64,000 nt of DNA from UBA2241 sp963777895 (lineage in GTDB: Bacteria; Actinomycetota; Thermoleophilia; UBA2241), in the NCBI GenBank assembly GCA_963777895.1, contig CAVZSF010000005.1:310001-374000 (forward strand), given 5' to 3'. Position numbers and translations under genes: made by a program. Below are positions 15,691 to 24,350 of this stretch, one piece after another. Numbering within the stretch: position 1 is the first letter of the stretch; the number at the start of each line of letters is the position of its first letter. The notes beneath the pieces are model-generated. The model was given only the letters and a program-made list of their open reading frames with translations, searched no databases and had not been told where the DNA came from.

Positions 15691-15834
15691 CTCACCACCG
15701 CGGCGAGGGCGAAGGCGGTGGCCGGGCTCGACGAGGTGACGCGAGCGGCACTCGAGGCAGCCCAGGCCGAGCAGGCGGCGCCCGTTGCCGACAACGTCGT
15801 CGCCCTCGCCGGGCGCCGTCGCCAGACCGTCTGA
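15691..15834 (+). pseudogene. Integrase C-terminal remnant fused to the MerR fragment
   Basis: 48 codons in a frame different from the MerR start: LTTAARAKAVAGLDEVTRAA, then NVVALAGRRRQTV and a stop. This is the extreme C-terminus of the same integrase family as at 9402 and 18979, lacking the catalytic Tyr block. The junction with the MerR fragment at about 15690 marks a deletion or recombination point. The following 15835-16088 holds no gene I can support. Confidence 0.86.
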
Positions 15835-16088
15835 TCCACCGTGGGTGGCTGTTGAAGTGCGGCGCCGCGTCGTCGCTCAGTCCCGTTTGCTGCGCCTTCG
15901 ACTGAGAGTGGATCGCCGCAGCGAGATGCTAGGCTACGAGTGGTGATGCCGACCACGTCTCGACAATGTCGCGACTGGACGGTCGATTGCATCCACCATG
16001 ATCCTCGAGGGTCGAACTGGCGCCGAAGACTTCCACAGGGCGGGGAAACGAGCAGCTCGCGCTGCCCCTTGCCGTCGCGCTGACCGTC

Positions 16089-16994
16089 ATGGTCGTGTGG
16101 GGCGGCACGGCGGTGTTCACCAAGATCGCGACCAATCAGATAGACCCCTTGCTCGTCGGCGTCCTGCGCACCGTCCTGGGCGGGTGTCTGGCGCTGCCGC
16201 TCGCCCTGCTCATGCGCCAGAAGCTGCCGGGCGGCCGCGAGGAGCGGCGGCTCTTGGCCTTCGCCGGCTTCGCCGCCTACATCGGCTTCCCGCTCGTGTT
16301 CGCCTTCGGCCAGGACATGACGTCAGCCGTGCACGGCACGCTCATCTTCGCGATACTCCCCGTGCTCACCAGCCTGTTCGGCACGATCGTCGAGCGCCGC
16401 CGCGTCTCGGCCCTGTGGATCGTCGGCTGCGCGATAGCGCTGGTGGGCACGGCGGTCATCATCCTCTCGGGGACGCACGACGCCGGCGACGAGGCTAGGC
16501 TGCTCGGCGACCTGCTGGTGCTCGTCGCATGCACCGTATGCGCGATGGGCTACGTGACCGGGGCGCGCCTCTCTCAACGGGGGTACGCCGCCGTGCCGAC
16601 CACCCTGTGGGGCATCACCGCCGCCTCCCTCGTGCTGCTGCCCCTGCTGGCGTGGCTGCTTGTGAGCGGCGGCATGCCACAAGCCGCCGCCGCCGCCTGG
16701 GGCTCGGTCCTCATCCTCGCCGTCCTCGTCTCGGTGCTGGGCTACATCGGCTGGTACTGGGCGCTCGCGCGGGGAGGCATCAGCCGCATCGCCTCGACAC
16801 AGTTCACCGAGCCGCTCTTCGGGGTGCCGCTCGCTGTCGTCCTGCTGGGCGAGCAGCCGGCTCCGCTCACGCTCGCCGCCGCAGCCGCCGTCCTGTTCGG
16901 CGCCTGGCTCGTCTTCCGGGCCGGCCGCCCCAAGGCAGCGACCCTCGAGGTCGGTCCAGAAGGTCTCGTCGGCGAGGACTTCGCAGGATCGTGA
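16089..16994 (+). CDS. EamA/DMT-family transporter
   Basis: 301 residues with about ten transmembrane helices in two EamA repeats, an exporter of small metabolites in the inner membrane. VVWGGTAVFTKIATNQIDPLL begins within helix 1, and the second repeat shows VLVSVLGYIGWYWALARGGIS and FTEPLFGVPLAVVLLGEQ, both typical. The visible ATG lies inside helix 1; upstream sequence LALPLAVALTVM is in frame but has no start codon before a stop at 15999, so the true N-terminus may be lost by a frameshift (an ATG at 15998 lies in another frame). The gene ends 220 bases before another integrase remnant. Substrate unknown. Confidence 0.87.
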   Translation: MVVWGGTAVFTKIATNQIDPLLVGVLRTVLGGCLALPLALLMRQKLPGGREERRLLAFAGFAAYIGFPLVFAFGQDMTSAVHGTLIFAILPVLTSLFGTIVERRRVSALWIVGCAIALVGTAVIILSGTHDAGDEARLLGDLLVLVACTVCAMGYVTGARLSQRGYAAVPTTLWGITAASLVLLPLLAWLLVSGGMPQAAAAAWGSVLILAVLVSVLGYIGWYWALARGGISRIASTQFTEPLFGVPLAVVLLGEQPAPLTLAAAAAVLFGAWLVFRAGRPKAATLEVGPEGLVGEDFAGS

Positions 16995-17214
16995 AGGACC
17001 TTCTCCCTTCGGCCCTCCCGTCCCCTTGGCCCGGGCGCTTCTGCTTCTTGAGAAGCCGGCCCCGATCCGGGCTTTGGCCCCGAGTTCGCTCGCGAGTCGC
17101 CGAACAGAGCCCTGTGCTGCGCCGCCTTGACGATGCTCAGCAAGCCGCCCTCGGTGAGCTCCTCCGGCGGCTACTCGAGTAGAGCGACAGGCAGTCCTCC
17201 GGCCTCCCCGGGCA
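16995..17214. other. Gene-free stretch before integrase remnant
   Basis: No supportable gene. The plus-strand end RLDDAQQAALGELLRRLLE followed by a stop at 17180-17182 resembles the C-terminal helix of MarR-type regulators and could be a decayed gene end; too short to call. 17302-17533 likewise holds nothing but the approach to the next gene. Confidence 0.35.
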
Positions 17215-17301
17215 GCGTTCGAGGCGGCGGAGGAGAAGGTCCTCGCCGACCCCCAGCCGGTGCGCGACAACGTCGTCGCGCTTTCGAGCCGCCGGCGGTA
17301 G
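17215..17301 (+). pseudogene. Integrase C-terminal remnant (28 codons)
   Basis: Reads AFEAAEEKVLADPQPVRDNV then VALSSRRR and stop, clearly homologous to the ends of the integrase relics at 9993, 15834 and 19715 (DNVV-LAGRRR). Everything upstream of it has been lost. Third of four such tails left of the tRNA. Confidence 0.7.
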
Positions 17302-17533
17302 GCCTCCGGCGCCGCGTCGGGCGCGGGCGTGGTTCGGAAGTCGCGCACTCGTAATTCTCGAGCCCGGAGCCCGTAGAATCCCGAGGTCACAGGGCTCCTG
17401 ACCCGTACTACTCTTCTCTCGCGGCACCTCGCCGACAAGATGGCGCTTGTCCGCCTTGCCAGATTCGCGCTCGCCGCCAGCGGCAGCAATGGGGACGAGA
17501 GCAGCCATACTCTTTGAGTGGATTGGAGAGCCA

Positions 17534-18391
17534 ATGTCCGAGAGCAATGACACGCGCATGAAGCGGATCGGCTACCGTCCGCCGCTGGACCAGGCCGAGC
17601 CCGAGCAGCTCGTGCTCGTCGACTACGTCTCCGACGGCCGCATCGCCGTCATCACGCTCAACCGGCCGCACGCCGACAACGCCGTCACGACCGCGCTGGC
17701 GGCGCAGCTCATCGAGATCCTCGAGACCATCGCGGCCCGTCCCTCCGTGCGCGTCGCCATCCTCACCTCGGCCGGTGACCGCGCCTTCTCGGTCGGCGGG
17801 GACCTGTACGAGCGCAAGCAGATGACCAAGGAGGAGTGGCTGCGCCAGCGCCAGGTCTTCGACCGCGTCCTCTACAACCTGCGGCAGCTGCGCAGGCCGA
17901 TCTTCAGCGCGGTCCACGGCATGGCCTACGGCGGCGGCTGCGAGATGGCCATCAGCACCGACTTCATCATCGCGTCCGACGACGCCCGGTTCGGGCAGCC
18001 CGAGGCGATGGTCGGCCTGTCCGCCGGAGGCGGCTCACCGGTCTTCCTCCCCCGGCTGCTTCCTCCGGGCAGGGCCATGCAGATGCTGATGACCGGAGAG
18101 CCGATCACGGCCCAGGAGGCTCACCGGCTCGGCATGGTCAACGAGGTCCATCCTCGCGCAGACCTGATGGACGCCGCACTGGCCATCGCCGGCAAGATCG
18201 CCGACAACTCGCCGACCGCGGTGCAGTCCGTCAAGCGCGCGGTCCAGAACGGACAGGGCGAACCCGTGGAGCAAGCCATCGCGATCATGATGGACGAGCA
18301 CTGGCGCTCGGTCGTCAATCCCGACCGCGTCGAGGGCATCAAGGCCTTCACGGAAGGCCGCGAGCCGACGTTCCCCGACCCGGACTTCTGA
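17534..18391 (+). CDS. Enoyl-CoA hydratase/isomerase (crotonase) family protein
   Basis: 285 residues of the crotonase superfamily, which act on CoA thioesters. RIAVITLNRPHADNAVTTAL opens the fold, DRAFSVGGDLYER forms the oxyanion/CoA pocket, VHGMAYGGGCEMAISTDFII is the second oxyanion strand, and DARFGQPEAMVGLSAGGGS follows. The position of the usual first catalytic Glu is replaced by Met/Ala in GGGCEMA (Glu present as CEMA), so hydratase activity is plausible but not certain. ATG 17534 has GGAGAG upstream. Sits alone between integrase tails, so it is likely element cargo. Confidence 0.92.
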   Translation: MSESNDTRMKRIGYRPPLDQAEPEQLVLVDYVSDGRIAVITLNRPHADNAVTTALAAQLIEILETIAARPSVRVAILTSAGDRAFSVGGDLYERKQMTKEEWLRQRQVFDRVLYNLRQLRRPIFSAVHGMAYGGGCEMAISTDFIIASDDARFGQPEAMVGLSAGGGSPVFLPRLLPPGRAMQMLMTGEPITAQEAHRLGMVNEVHPRADLMDAALAIAGKIADNSPTAVQSVKRAVQNGQGEPVEQAIAIMMDEHWRSVVNPDRVEGIKAFTEGREPTFPDPDF

Positions 18392-18439
18392 TGCGGGACG
18401 CCACGCAGGGCTGAAACCAGCGCGGCCGGCGCGGCGACC

Positions 18440-18871
18440 TCAGCCCCGCGACTTGAGCCGCGACGAGAGCGCCACGATGGCGACCGCGATCGCCCCCACG
18501 AGCGGGAAGAGCAAGGCGATAGCCATGGGGCGTGCCGGATCGGCGATGCGCTTGTAGGTGGCCTGGCCGCCCGACAGCTCGATGTAGCCGACAGGTGCGG
18601 CCTGCACGCCGCCGCCGTGGCCAAAGCCGACCTGGTCTGCGTCGCCGGCGTCGCCCTTCTTCTTGCGTCCCGGTCCACGGCCCCCGCCGCCGCCTCCGCC
18701 GTACCGCACCCGAGCGACGGGCACGATGGTCACGCCGTCCTTCTCGACGGGCTCGCCGAACACCGCCTTGGCGGAGGCGGTGCCTCCCAGGGACTCCATG
18801 AACTTGTTGAGCCTCTCGTCGGCTGCGTCAGCCTCGGCCTCACGCTTGGCCTCTTCCATCGGATCCGCCAT
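18440..18871 (-). CDS. GerW-like (YtfJ) sporulation family protein
   Basis: 143 residues. The GerW/YtfJ core is visible: AVFGEPVEKDGVTIVPVARV then RYGGGGGGGRGPG, a Gly-rich turn, FGHGGGVQAAPVGYIELSGG, and a C-terminal transmembrane helix (MAIALLFPLVGAIAVAIVAL). In Bacillus GerW acts in spore germination, but homologues occur in non-sporulating Actinobacteria with unknown function. The C-terminal helix is typical of the actinobacterial form. ATG 18871 follows AGGAGTGGAGCC. Convergent with the enoyl-CoA hydratase gene. Confidence 0.88.
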   Translation of the reverse strand: MADPMEEAKREAEADAADERLNKFMESLGGTASAKAVFGEPVEKDGVTIVPVARVRYGGGGGGGRGPGRKKKGDAGDADQVGFGHGGGVQAAPVGYIELSGGQATYKRIADPARPMAIALLFPLVGAIAVAIVALSSRLKSRG

Positions 18872-18978
18872 GGCTCCACTCCTTCGCTGCGTTCGCGGTG
18901 GTCACCGCCCTGGGGCAAGCCTACCCAAGCGGGACATGAGCCTGACCGCAGAGCCGTGGTTCCGGGCCGGAGGCCCGG

Positions 18979-19715
18979 GTGAAGAGCCCGCCGGCCCTGC
19001 GTCCCAAGATGCGGCCGGTGTGGAGCATGGAGGAGATCGCGCGCGTCGTCGTCCGCGCCCGCGGCCTTCAGGTCCACGCCGCCGGCGTGCTCGCCGGCTT
19101 CTCCGGCCTGCGGGTCGGCGAGGTCGCCGGCCTGCTTTGGTCCGACCTCGACCTGGACCGGGGCTTCGTCCTGCGTCAGCCGCACCGTCGAGGAGGACGA
19201 GGACAAGCACGCTCGCTCGAGTACCCGCCGAAGAACGGCAAGGCGCGGGTGGTGCCGCTGCCGGCCGCGGCCTGCGACGAGCTCCGCGTCCGGCTCGCGG
19301 CGCAGAAGGAGTACCGCCTGGCCCAGGGCCCGGCGCTGGAACGAGGCCGGCCGCGTGGTCCCCAAGAGGGACGGCACGCCAGATGGCGCCCTCGACCCTC
19401 AAGAGCCAGTGGTGGAACTGGGTGGCCCGCCAGAAGATCGACCCGCACCTGCCGATCCACGGCCTGCGGGACTCGTTCGGGACCTGGGTCTACGAGACCT
19501 ACGGCGTCAAGCAGGCCCAGGAGTGGCTCGGCCACTCCGACCCGGCGACCACGCTGCGTCACTACGTGCGGCTCACGACGGCCGCAAGGGCGAAGGCGGT
19601 GGCCGGCCTCGACGAGGTGACGCGGGCCGCGCTCGAGAGCGCCGAGGAGAAGGCTGCCGAGGATGCGCAGCCCGCGCCCGACAACGTCGTCGTTCTGGCT
19701 GGCCGCAGGCGCTAG
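18979..19715 (+). pseudogene. Tyrosine recombinase (integrase) pseudogene, catalytic domain
   Basis: The longest of the four relics. It starts at LRPKMRPVWSMEEIARVVVR, has the first catalytic box GFSGLRVGEVAGLLWSDLDL, then two or three single-base shifts (about 19185, 19215, 19380) before WNWVARQKIDPHLPIHGLRD, the second box with His-x-x-Arg, EWLGHSDPATTLRHYV with the catalytic Tyr, and the tail DNVVVLAGRRR. The N-terminal SAM-like domain is absent. It ends four bases inside the convergent TMEM175 gene. This integrase class is the natural candidate for the tRNA-Arg scars, but that link is inference. Confidence 0.88.
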
Positions 19716-19734
19716 CCCTTCGGGTGTTCCTCGA

Positions 19735-20422
19735 TCACCTGCTCCGACCGCCGCTTCCGGCCGGTCTCGGCTGATGCCGATGCCGGCGCAGGCCGAGGAA
19801 CGGGATGATCAAGAGCAGCGTGGTCTCGACGAGGTAGAGGCCGACCGCGACCTTCGGGGCGACGAGCGCCACGGCGATCGCGAGCACGCTCAGCCCGAGC
19901 GACGGTCCAGCGCTGCCGCGTGATGCGCCGCAGCGTGCCTTCGGCGATGACGTCGACGAGCAGCGACGGTTCCCGCGCGAGGTAGCGGATGAGCAGGCTG
20001 AGCACGATCGAGGCGAGCAGCAGGTTGACGCCGTAGATCAGGACGGCGGGCTCGGCGTCGGCCCCGTTCAGGTGCGTGACCATGAGCGCCGTGCTGAAGG
20101 GCAGCAGGCCGACGAAGAGCAGCAGCAGCAGGTTCAGCGAGAACGACTCGGCGTCCCCGTGCTTCATGAACTTGGTCACGCCGGAGTGCGCGATCCAGAT
20201 GCCGCCGATGAAGGCGAAGCTGATGACGTAGCCGAGGAACTCGGGCCACTGCTCGCGCAGCGCCGGCAACACGCTTTCGCCCGCATGCGGGATGGCTATC
20301 TCGAGCACCAGCAGCGTGATGGCGATCGCGAAGACGCCGTCGGAGAAGGCGTTGAAGCGGTCGAGCGGGAGGAAGTGCGCTTCCCGGTCCGCGATGGGCT
20401 GCTGCTCTGGTTCTGTGCTCAT
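19735..20422 (-). CDS. TMEM175/DUF1211-family potassium channel-like protein (frameshifted end)
   Basis: About 228 residues after repair. The family signature FSDGVFAIAITLLVLEI is near residue 25, the selectivity-related helix of TMEM175 channels. Further helices are LGYVISFAFIGGIWIAHSG and LLLLLFVGLLPFSTALMV. A one-base shift near 19917 is needed for the last helix (LSVLAIAVALVAPKVAVGLY) and a stop at 19735; the unshifted frame gives an Arg-rich tail to 19712. Start ATG 20422 is chosen because it is next to an acceptable GGAG; an upstream GTG at 20458 is possible. Confidence 0.83.
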
Positions 20423-20612
20423 GGACCCGACTCCGCTCCTCGTCTCGTCAGACTGCACCAGAGCCTACCCGGGGCACCGACGCCCAACCTTCGCGCCCGT
20501 ACCTGGCGCTCGCAAGCCGCCGCAACTGACCCTTCCCGTAGGCACTCTCGGCTCGCGGGTTCACCCGTTCTGACCGCCGCCTTCGGCCGCCTCGCCGCAG
20601 GTTTCCTGCATG

Positions 20613-22133
20613 TCAAGTCCCACCACCCGCGTTACGGATTGGCTCCGGTAGATGCGTTCCACCCTCTTCCCTTGAGAACCTTGAGGCGTTGCTGCGGTGC
20701 GGTCGTCCCTCAGGCGTCGAGAAGGCGCCGTGCTCCTTGCGCCGGTCGTGCCGTGCGGCGTGCGTCTTGATCAGCTCCCCGCCCTTGCAGATCTGCACCG
20801 TGTCGCCGGCGAGCCGCACCTCGACCTGCTCGCCGCGTAGCCGGTTGCTGACGAAGTAGCCCCGGCCCGCGAAGCTCACGTAGCCGGTGGGGTCGACCTT
20901 GCGCTTCACCGCCGGGCCCGAGGCGAGTGGCGGCACGGGGCGCGGCCGGGGCCGTGGCGAGGCGGTCCGCGCCGGTGCCTTGGCTTTGGCGACGTGGCGG
21001 TGCACGTGGCAGGCGACGAGCACGCCGCGGTGGGCGACCTCGAGGAGGCCGTCGCGCAGGGTCAGCTCGACCGCCTCGCCGGCGAGCCAGGCGCCGACGT
21101 GGTAGCGGGCGGCCTCGAAGCTGATCGTCCCGTTCGCGCTCACGAGGCGGGTGAGGGGGCGCAGTCCGGAAGGCCTCTCCTCCTCAGCCCCCTCGAAGGG
21201 CGCGACCGGCTCGGGCGCTGCGCCCGCAAGCTCGAAGCGCCTGAGCGGCGCCACCATGCCGATCCCCTGGTGGGGACGCTCGCTGTTGTAGTGGCCGACC
21301 CACTCGTCGAGCGCCGCCTGGGCCTCCTCGAGGGAGGCGAAGACCGTGCCTAGCAGGAACTCGCTGCGCAGCGTCTTGTGGAAGCGCTCGACCTTGCCGG
21401 TGGTCGTCGGGCTGCGCGGCGCGGTGAGCAGGTGACGGATCCCGTTCTCGTGGCAGATGCGGTCGAAGAACACCATGCCCTTGCCCCGTCCGAAGCGCGC
21501 CGTGAAGACCTTGCCGTTGTCGGTCAGGACCTGCTCCGGGGCGCCGTAGCGGCGCATGGCCGCAAGGAAGGCCTCGCAGACGGGGCGGGCAGTAGCCCGC
21601 GCCGTGAGGTGAGCGCAGACGCAGAAGCGCGAGTGGTCGTCGATGCCGGTGACGATCTTGAGCTCGTGGCCGTCGGTGAGCAGGACGCCACCCATCACGT
21701 CCATCTGCCAGAGCTCCATGGCGCGCAGGCGCTCCCAGCGGCGGTAGTCCTCGCGCTTCTTCCTGCGCTTCTGTGGCTCGATCAGGCCGTGGCGGGCAAG
21801 GCAGCGGTGGACCGAGGAGCGGCCGGGGAGCGGGGAGAGCTCCTCGCGCGCGAGGCGGTGGAGGAGCGTCCGCGGTCCCCACCCCGGGTGCTCGCTGCGC
21901 AGCGCGACGATCCGCGCCTCGATCTCGGGCGGCATCCGGTGCGGGCAGGTCGCGGGGCGGCGCGAGCCGTCGGCCAAAGCGGCGATGCCGCCGGAGGCGT
22001 ACCAACGCAGCCAGCGGTGGACCGTCTGACGGGTGACGCCGTAGCGCCCCGCCACCTCAGTGACGGGGAGGCCCTCGAGGACCTCAAGGACTGCCCTGTG
22101 GCGCTGCTCCACGACTCCCAGCTCGATGAGCAC
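20613..22133 (-). CDS. IS481-family transposase
   Basis: 506 residues. N-terminal helix-turn-helix (HRAVLEVLEGLPVTEVAGRY, VTRQTVHRWLRWY) followed by a helix-turn-helix-like GWGPRTLLHRL domain. The integrase-core DDE triad reads WQMDVMGG (Asp), VLTDNGKVF (Asp) and GKVERFHKTLR (Glu), with a C-terminal IS481-like extension of about 170 residues. It uses a GTG start. The stop codon lies within the left terminal repeat, which is usual for compact IS elements. The frame is intact, so it may still be active. Confidence 0.92.
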   Translation of the reverse strand: MLIELGVVEQRHRAVLEVLEGLPVTEVAGRYGVTRQTVHRWLRWYASGGIAALADGSRRPATCPHRMPPEIEARIVALRSEHPGWGPRTLLHRLAREELSPLPGRSSVHRCLARHGLIEPQKRRKKREDYRRWERLRAMELWQMDVMGGVLLTDGHELKIVTGIDDHSRFCVCAHLTARATARPVCEAFLAAMRRYGAPEQVLTDNGKVFTARFGRGKGMVFFDRICHENGIRHLLTAPRSPTTTGKVERFHKTLRSEFLLGTVFASLEEAQAALDEWVGHYNSERPHQGIGMVAPLRRFELAGAAPEPVAPFEGAEEERPSGLRPLTRLVSANGTISFEAARYHVGAWLAGEAVELTLRDGLLEVAHRGVLVACHVHRHVAKAKAPARTASPRPRPRPVPPLASGPAVKRKVDPTGYVSFAGRGYFVSNRLRGEQVEVRLAGDTVQICKGGELIKTHAARHDRRKEHGAFSTPEGRPHRSNASRFSREEGGTHLPEPIRNAGGGT

Positions 22134-22212
22134 GGCTGCCGACCCTCCCTCGTCGGCGACCTTCTCGGTCGTCTATTCGAGGTAGGGTCGGCGCCGGCTG
22201 CAGCGCTGGAGG

Positions 22213-22315
22213 GTGTAACGCATCTACCGGAGCCAGTGTCGCCCATCTACCGGAGCCGCGTCCCGGACCTGTAACGCATCTACCGGAGCCGATGTGGAAA
22301 GCATCTACCGGGACC
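22213..22315 (+). repeat. Four tandem transposase-site-like repeats at the right IS end
   Basis: The core CATCTACCGGAGCC recurs at 22221, 22244, 22277 and (as CATCTACCGGGACC) 22302, at spacings of 23, 33 and 25 bases. The left end has a single copy. Such clusters usually are multiple transposase-binding sites. Confidence 0.75.
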
Positions 22316-22327
22316 GCACAACAGCCT

Positions 22328-22407
22328 GCAGATTTCGCAACTCTTTAGCAACTCTGGTATTCTTGGCGGGCCGTCGCAGAGGTAAAACTCCTGCAAATCG
22401 GCACGAT
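22328..22407 (+). repeat. Arm-like repeat and conserved leader upstream of tRNA-Arg
   Basis: 22328-22353 holds GCAGATTT-CGCAACT-TTAGCAACT, as at 11329. It continues into GGTATTCTTGGCGGGCC (shared with 6627 and 11355) and a 40-base leader to the tRNA. TATTCT may be the -10 of the tRNA promoter, conserved in all copies. No other gene in 22321-22740. Confidence 0.6.
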
Positions 22408-22483
22408 GCCCTCGTAGCTCAGTGGATAGAGCACAGGTTTCCTAAACCTGGTGTCGCTGGTTCGATTCCAGCCGGGGGCACCA
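22408..22483 (+). tRNA. tRNA-Arg (anticodon CCT)
   Basis: Complete cloverleaf of 73 bases plus encoded CCA (22481-22483). Acceptor stem GCCCTCG pairs with CGGGGGC, D-stem GCTC/GAGC, anticodon stem CAGGT/ACCTG with loop TTCCTAA (anticodon CCT at 22441-22443), and T-stem GCTGG/CCAGC with TTCGATT. It is the only intact copy in the window. Its 5' half recurs at 6677 and 11411 and its 3' half at 41657 and 42768, all breaking at the anticodon loop. Confidence 0.97.
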
Positions 22484-22575
22484 CGTTTCGGCTGCTCAGG
22501 GCGCTTTCCGGTGGTGCGCCCGCGCGCACGTAACTTCCGAATCGGCAAGACTGCCGACATTCTGCCGACGAGAGC
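22484..22575 (+). repeat. Downstream tRNA-Arg flank repeated at 41704 and 42814
   Basis: About 90 bases after the CCA (including TCGGCTGCTCAGGGCG and GCCGACATTCTGCCGACG) recur with roughly 80% identity at 41704-41791 and more weakly at 42814-42870. So the repeat spans more than the tRNA half itself. Confidence 0.6.
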
Positions 22576-22740
22576 GCCACGACAGCATGTTCCCCCACAT
22601 CGCCTCGATCCTGTAGCTGCTGGTGAGCGCCTGGGTCGGGTGTTTCCCGCCTCCCCACCCTGCGTACAGAGTGGTACTGTCGCATAGAGCAACCCGACGT
22701 GGTTCGACTGCGCTCCCAACGCCCGAGATAAGGGGAATGA

Positions 22741-24350
22741 ATGGGTCGCTACCTCGAATGCTTTCCAAAGCCCTTGCTCGATGATCTTCTGGCCGGCCGA
22801 TGGCTGCCTGTCATTGGGGCGGGAATGTCACGGAGCGCAGCTGTGCCTTCCGGTCGGCAAGTGCCACTCTGGGACGATCTGGGAAGGCAGCTCGCCGAGG
22901 ACCTTCAGGATTATCCCTACATGGGTCCGATCGATGCCATCTCGGCGTACGCACATGAATATGGCAGGCCTCGAATGGTGGAGAGAGTTGCTGAGGCCCT
23001 CATGGTGAATGAGGCACGTCCAGGCGAAGTGCATCGCGCCTTCTGCTCAATCCTGTTCGACATCGTGTGCACCACCAACGTCGACTTCCTGCTAGAGAGA
23101 CAGTATGACGCGACAGGGTACTGCCGCCCGATTGTGGACGAGGACCATCTCTCCGTGAATGACGGGGGCCAGACCACCGTGTTGTTGAAACTTCACGGCG
23201 ACCTTCACCACCCCTCGCGACTTGTGCTTACGGAAGAGGACTACGATGTGTTCCTGGACAAGTACCCTCTCCTCGCAACCTACCTAGCCAATCTGCTTAT
23301 CACGCGGTCGGCTGTCCTCGTCGGCTACAGTCTGGACGACCCGGACTTCAGACAGGTGTGGCAGGTAATTGGAGACCGTTTGGGCAAGGCGCGCAGGGCG
23401 GCATACGCCTTGCTCGTTGATGCGAGAGGCACCGATGTCGCCCGTTTCGCGCGACGTGGAGTCAAGGTAATAAGTCTCCCGGGCGGCCGCGACAAATACG
23501 CGGAAGTGCTCGCCGGAGCCTTTGACGAGTTGCGGGAGTACATGCAGACGAATCTGATTGGTGCCAGCCATGTAACCGAAGAAGAGCCACTCACAGAGTT
23601 CTCGCTTCCGCAGGAAGCCTTGACGAGGCTGTGCTTCTTCGCCGTTCCGCTTGCCATGCAGCCCCAATACCGCGATCAGGTATTCCCTCTCGCCAAGCGT
23701 GTGGACTCGTCCCGGTCACGGCAGCTGATGTCATCGCACCCGGGGAGAACTACCAGGCCAAGATTGACGCCATTATGCGTCGATCGGTGGCCAGCGTCGT
23801 GGATGTAGCCACTCAGAACGCCGCAATTGAGCTCGGAATGCTGATTGGCATGGGGAAGAGCAGGCGTCTGCTGGCCGTCGTTGGGGATGCAGAGCCACGG
23901 CCAAGCGATCTACCACCGGGACAGCTCACAATTCGACGTAGCAGCAGTCCCTTGGCGAATCAGCCCACATTGCTGCGCGAATTCGATAGTTGGTTCCGAC
24001 GTGTCGCTGAAGACATTCAGCCACAGCTTGCAGAAGAGCCGTTGCGTCTCCTCGAGGCACGTCAGTACAGGGCTGCCGTTGTCTCTGCCGTGACGCACCT
24101 GGAGGCAGTATTCCGTTCAGCGCTTGAGAAAGATGAGAAGGCGCTAGGGCGAACACGCTCTTTGAGCGCCCTGGCTGATATTGCGGCAAGTCACGGCGTC
24201 CTGACGAAGGCGGAGCATCAGAGAATGCGTTCCTGGATGCGAGTACGCAACTCTGTTGTTCATTCAGGGGGAAACGTGACCAAAGCCAGGGCCACGGAAA
24301 TCGTAGAGGGAGTCGCGGCCCTGGAGCAGAGACTTCTCGATTCCCACTGA
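22741..24350 (+). CDS. SIR2-domain / HEPN-motif protein, one frameshift
   Basis: About 536 residues after repair of one shift near 23700. The N-terminal SIR2-like domain has LPVIGAGMSRSA (NAD loop), TTNVDFLLE and the catalytic-type His in LKLHGDLHH, then TEEDYDVF and VLVGYSLDDPDF. The middle (AADVIAPGENYQAKIDAIM, then VVDVATQNAAIELGMLIG) resembles TIR-like or nucleoside-handling folds that recognise signals. The C-terminus ends in a helical domain with MRVRNSVVHSGG, an R-N-x3-H HEPN motif. SIR2 proteins with such partners are known anti-phage NAD-depleting effectors. It is the first gene after the tRNA, the position typical for defence cargo. The shift may be a sequencing error. Confidence 0.8.

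Larger units (their letters stand above)
20611..22320. mobile_element. IS481-like insertion sequence, 1710 bp
   Basis: Both ends begin TGT-N3-GTCCC (20611 on plus, 22320 on minus), and the 18-base motif GGCTCCGGTAGATGCGTT sits at exactly the same offset of 30 bases from each tip (20641-20658 and the complement at 22273-22290). One transposase fills the interior. I see no convincing target duplication. It is inserted 8 bases from the arm-like repeat at 22328 upstream of the tRNA-Arg. Tips are inferred from the symmetry. Confidence 0.83.

Noticed and set aside
9376..22353. Repeats considered as integron attC sites
   Set aside because: No palindromic attC layout and no integron integrase; the remnants are of the phage-type tyrosine recombinase class.
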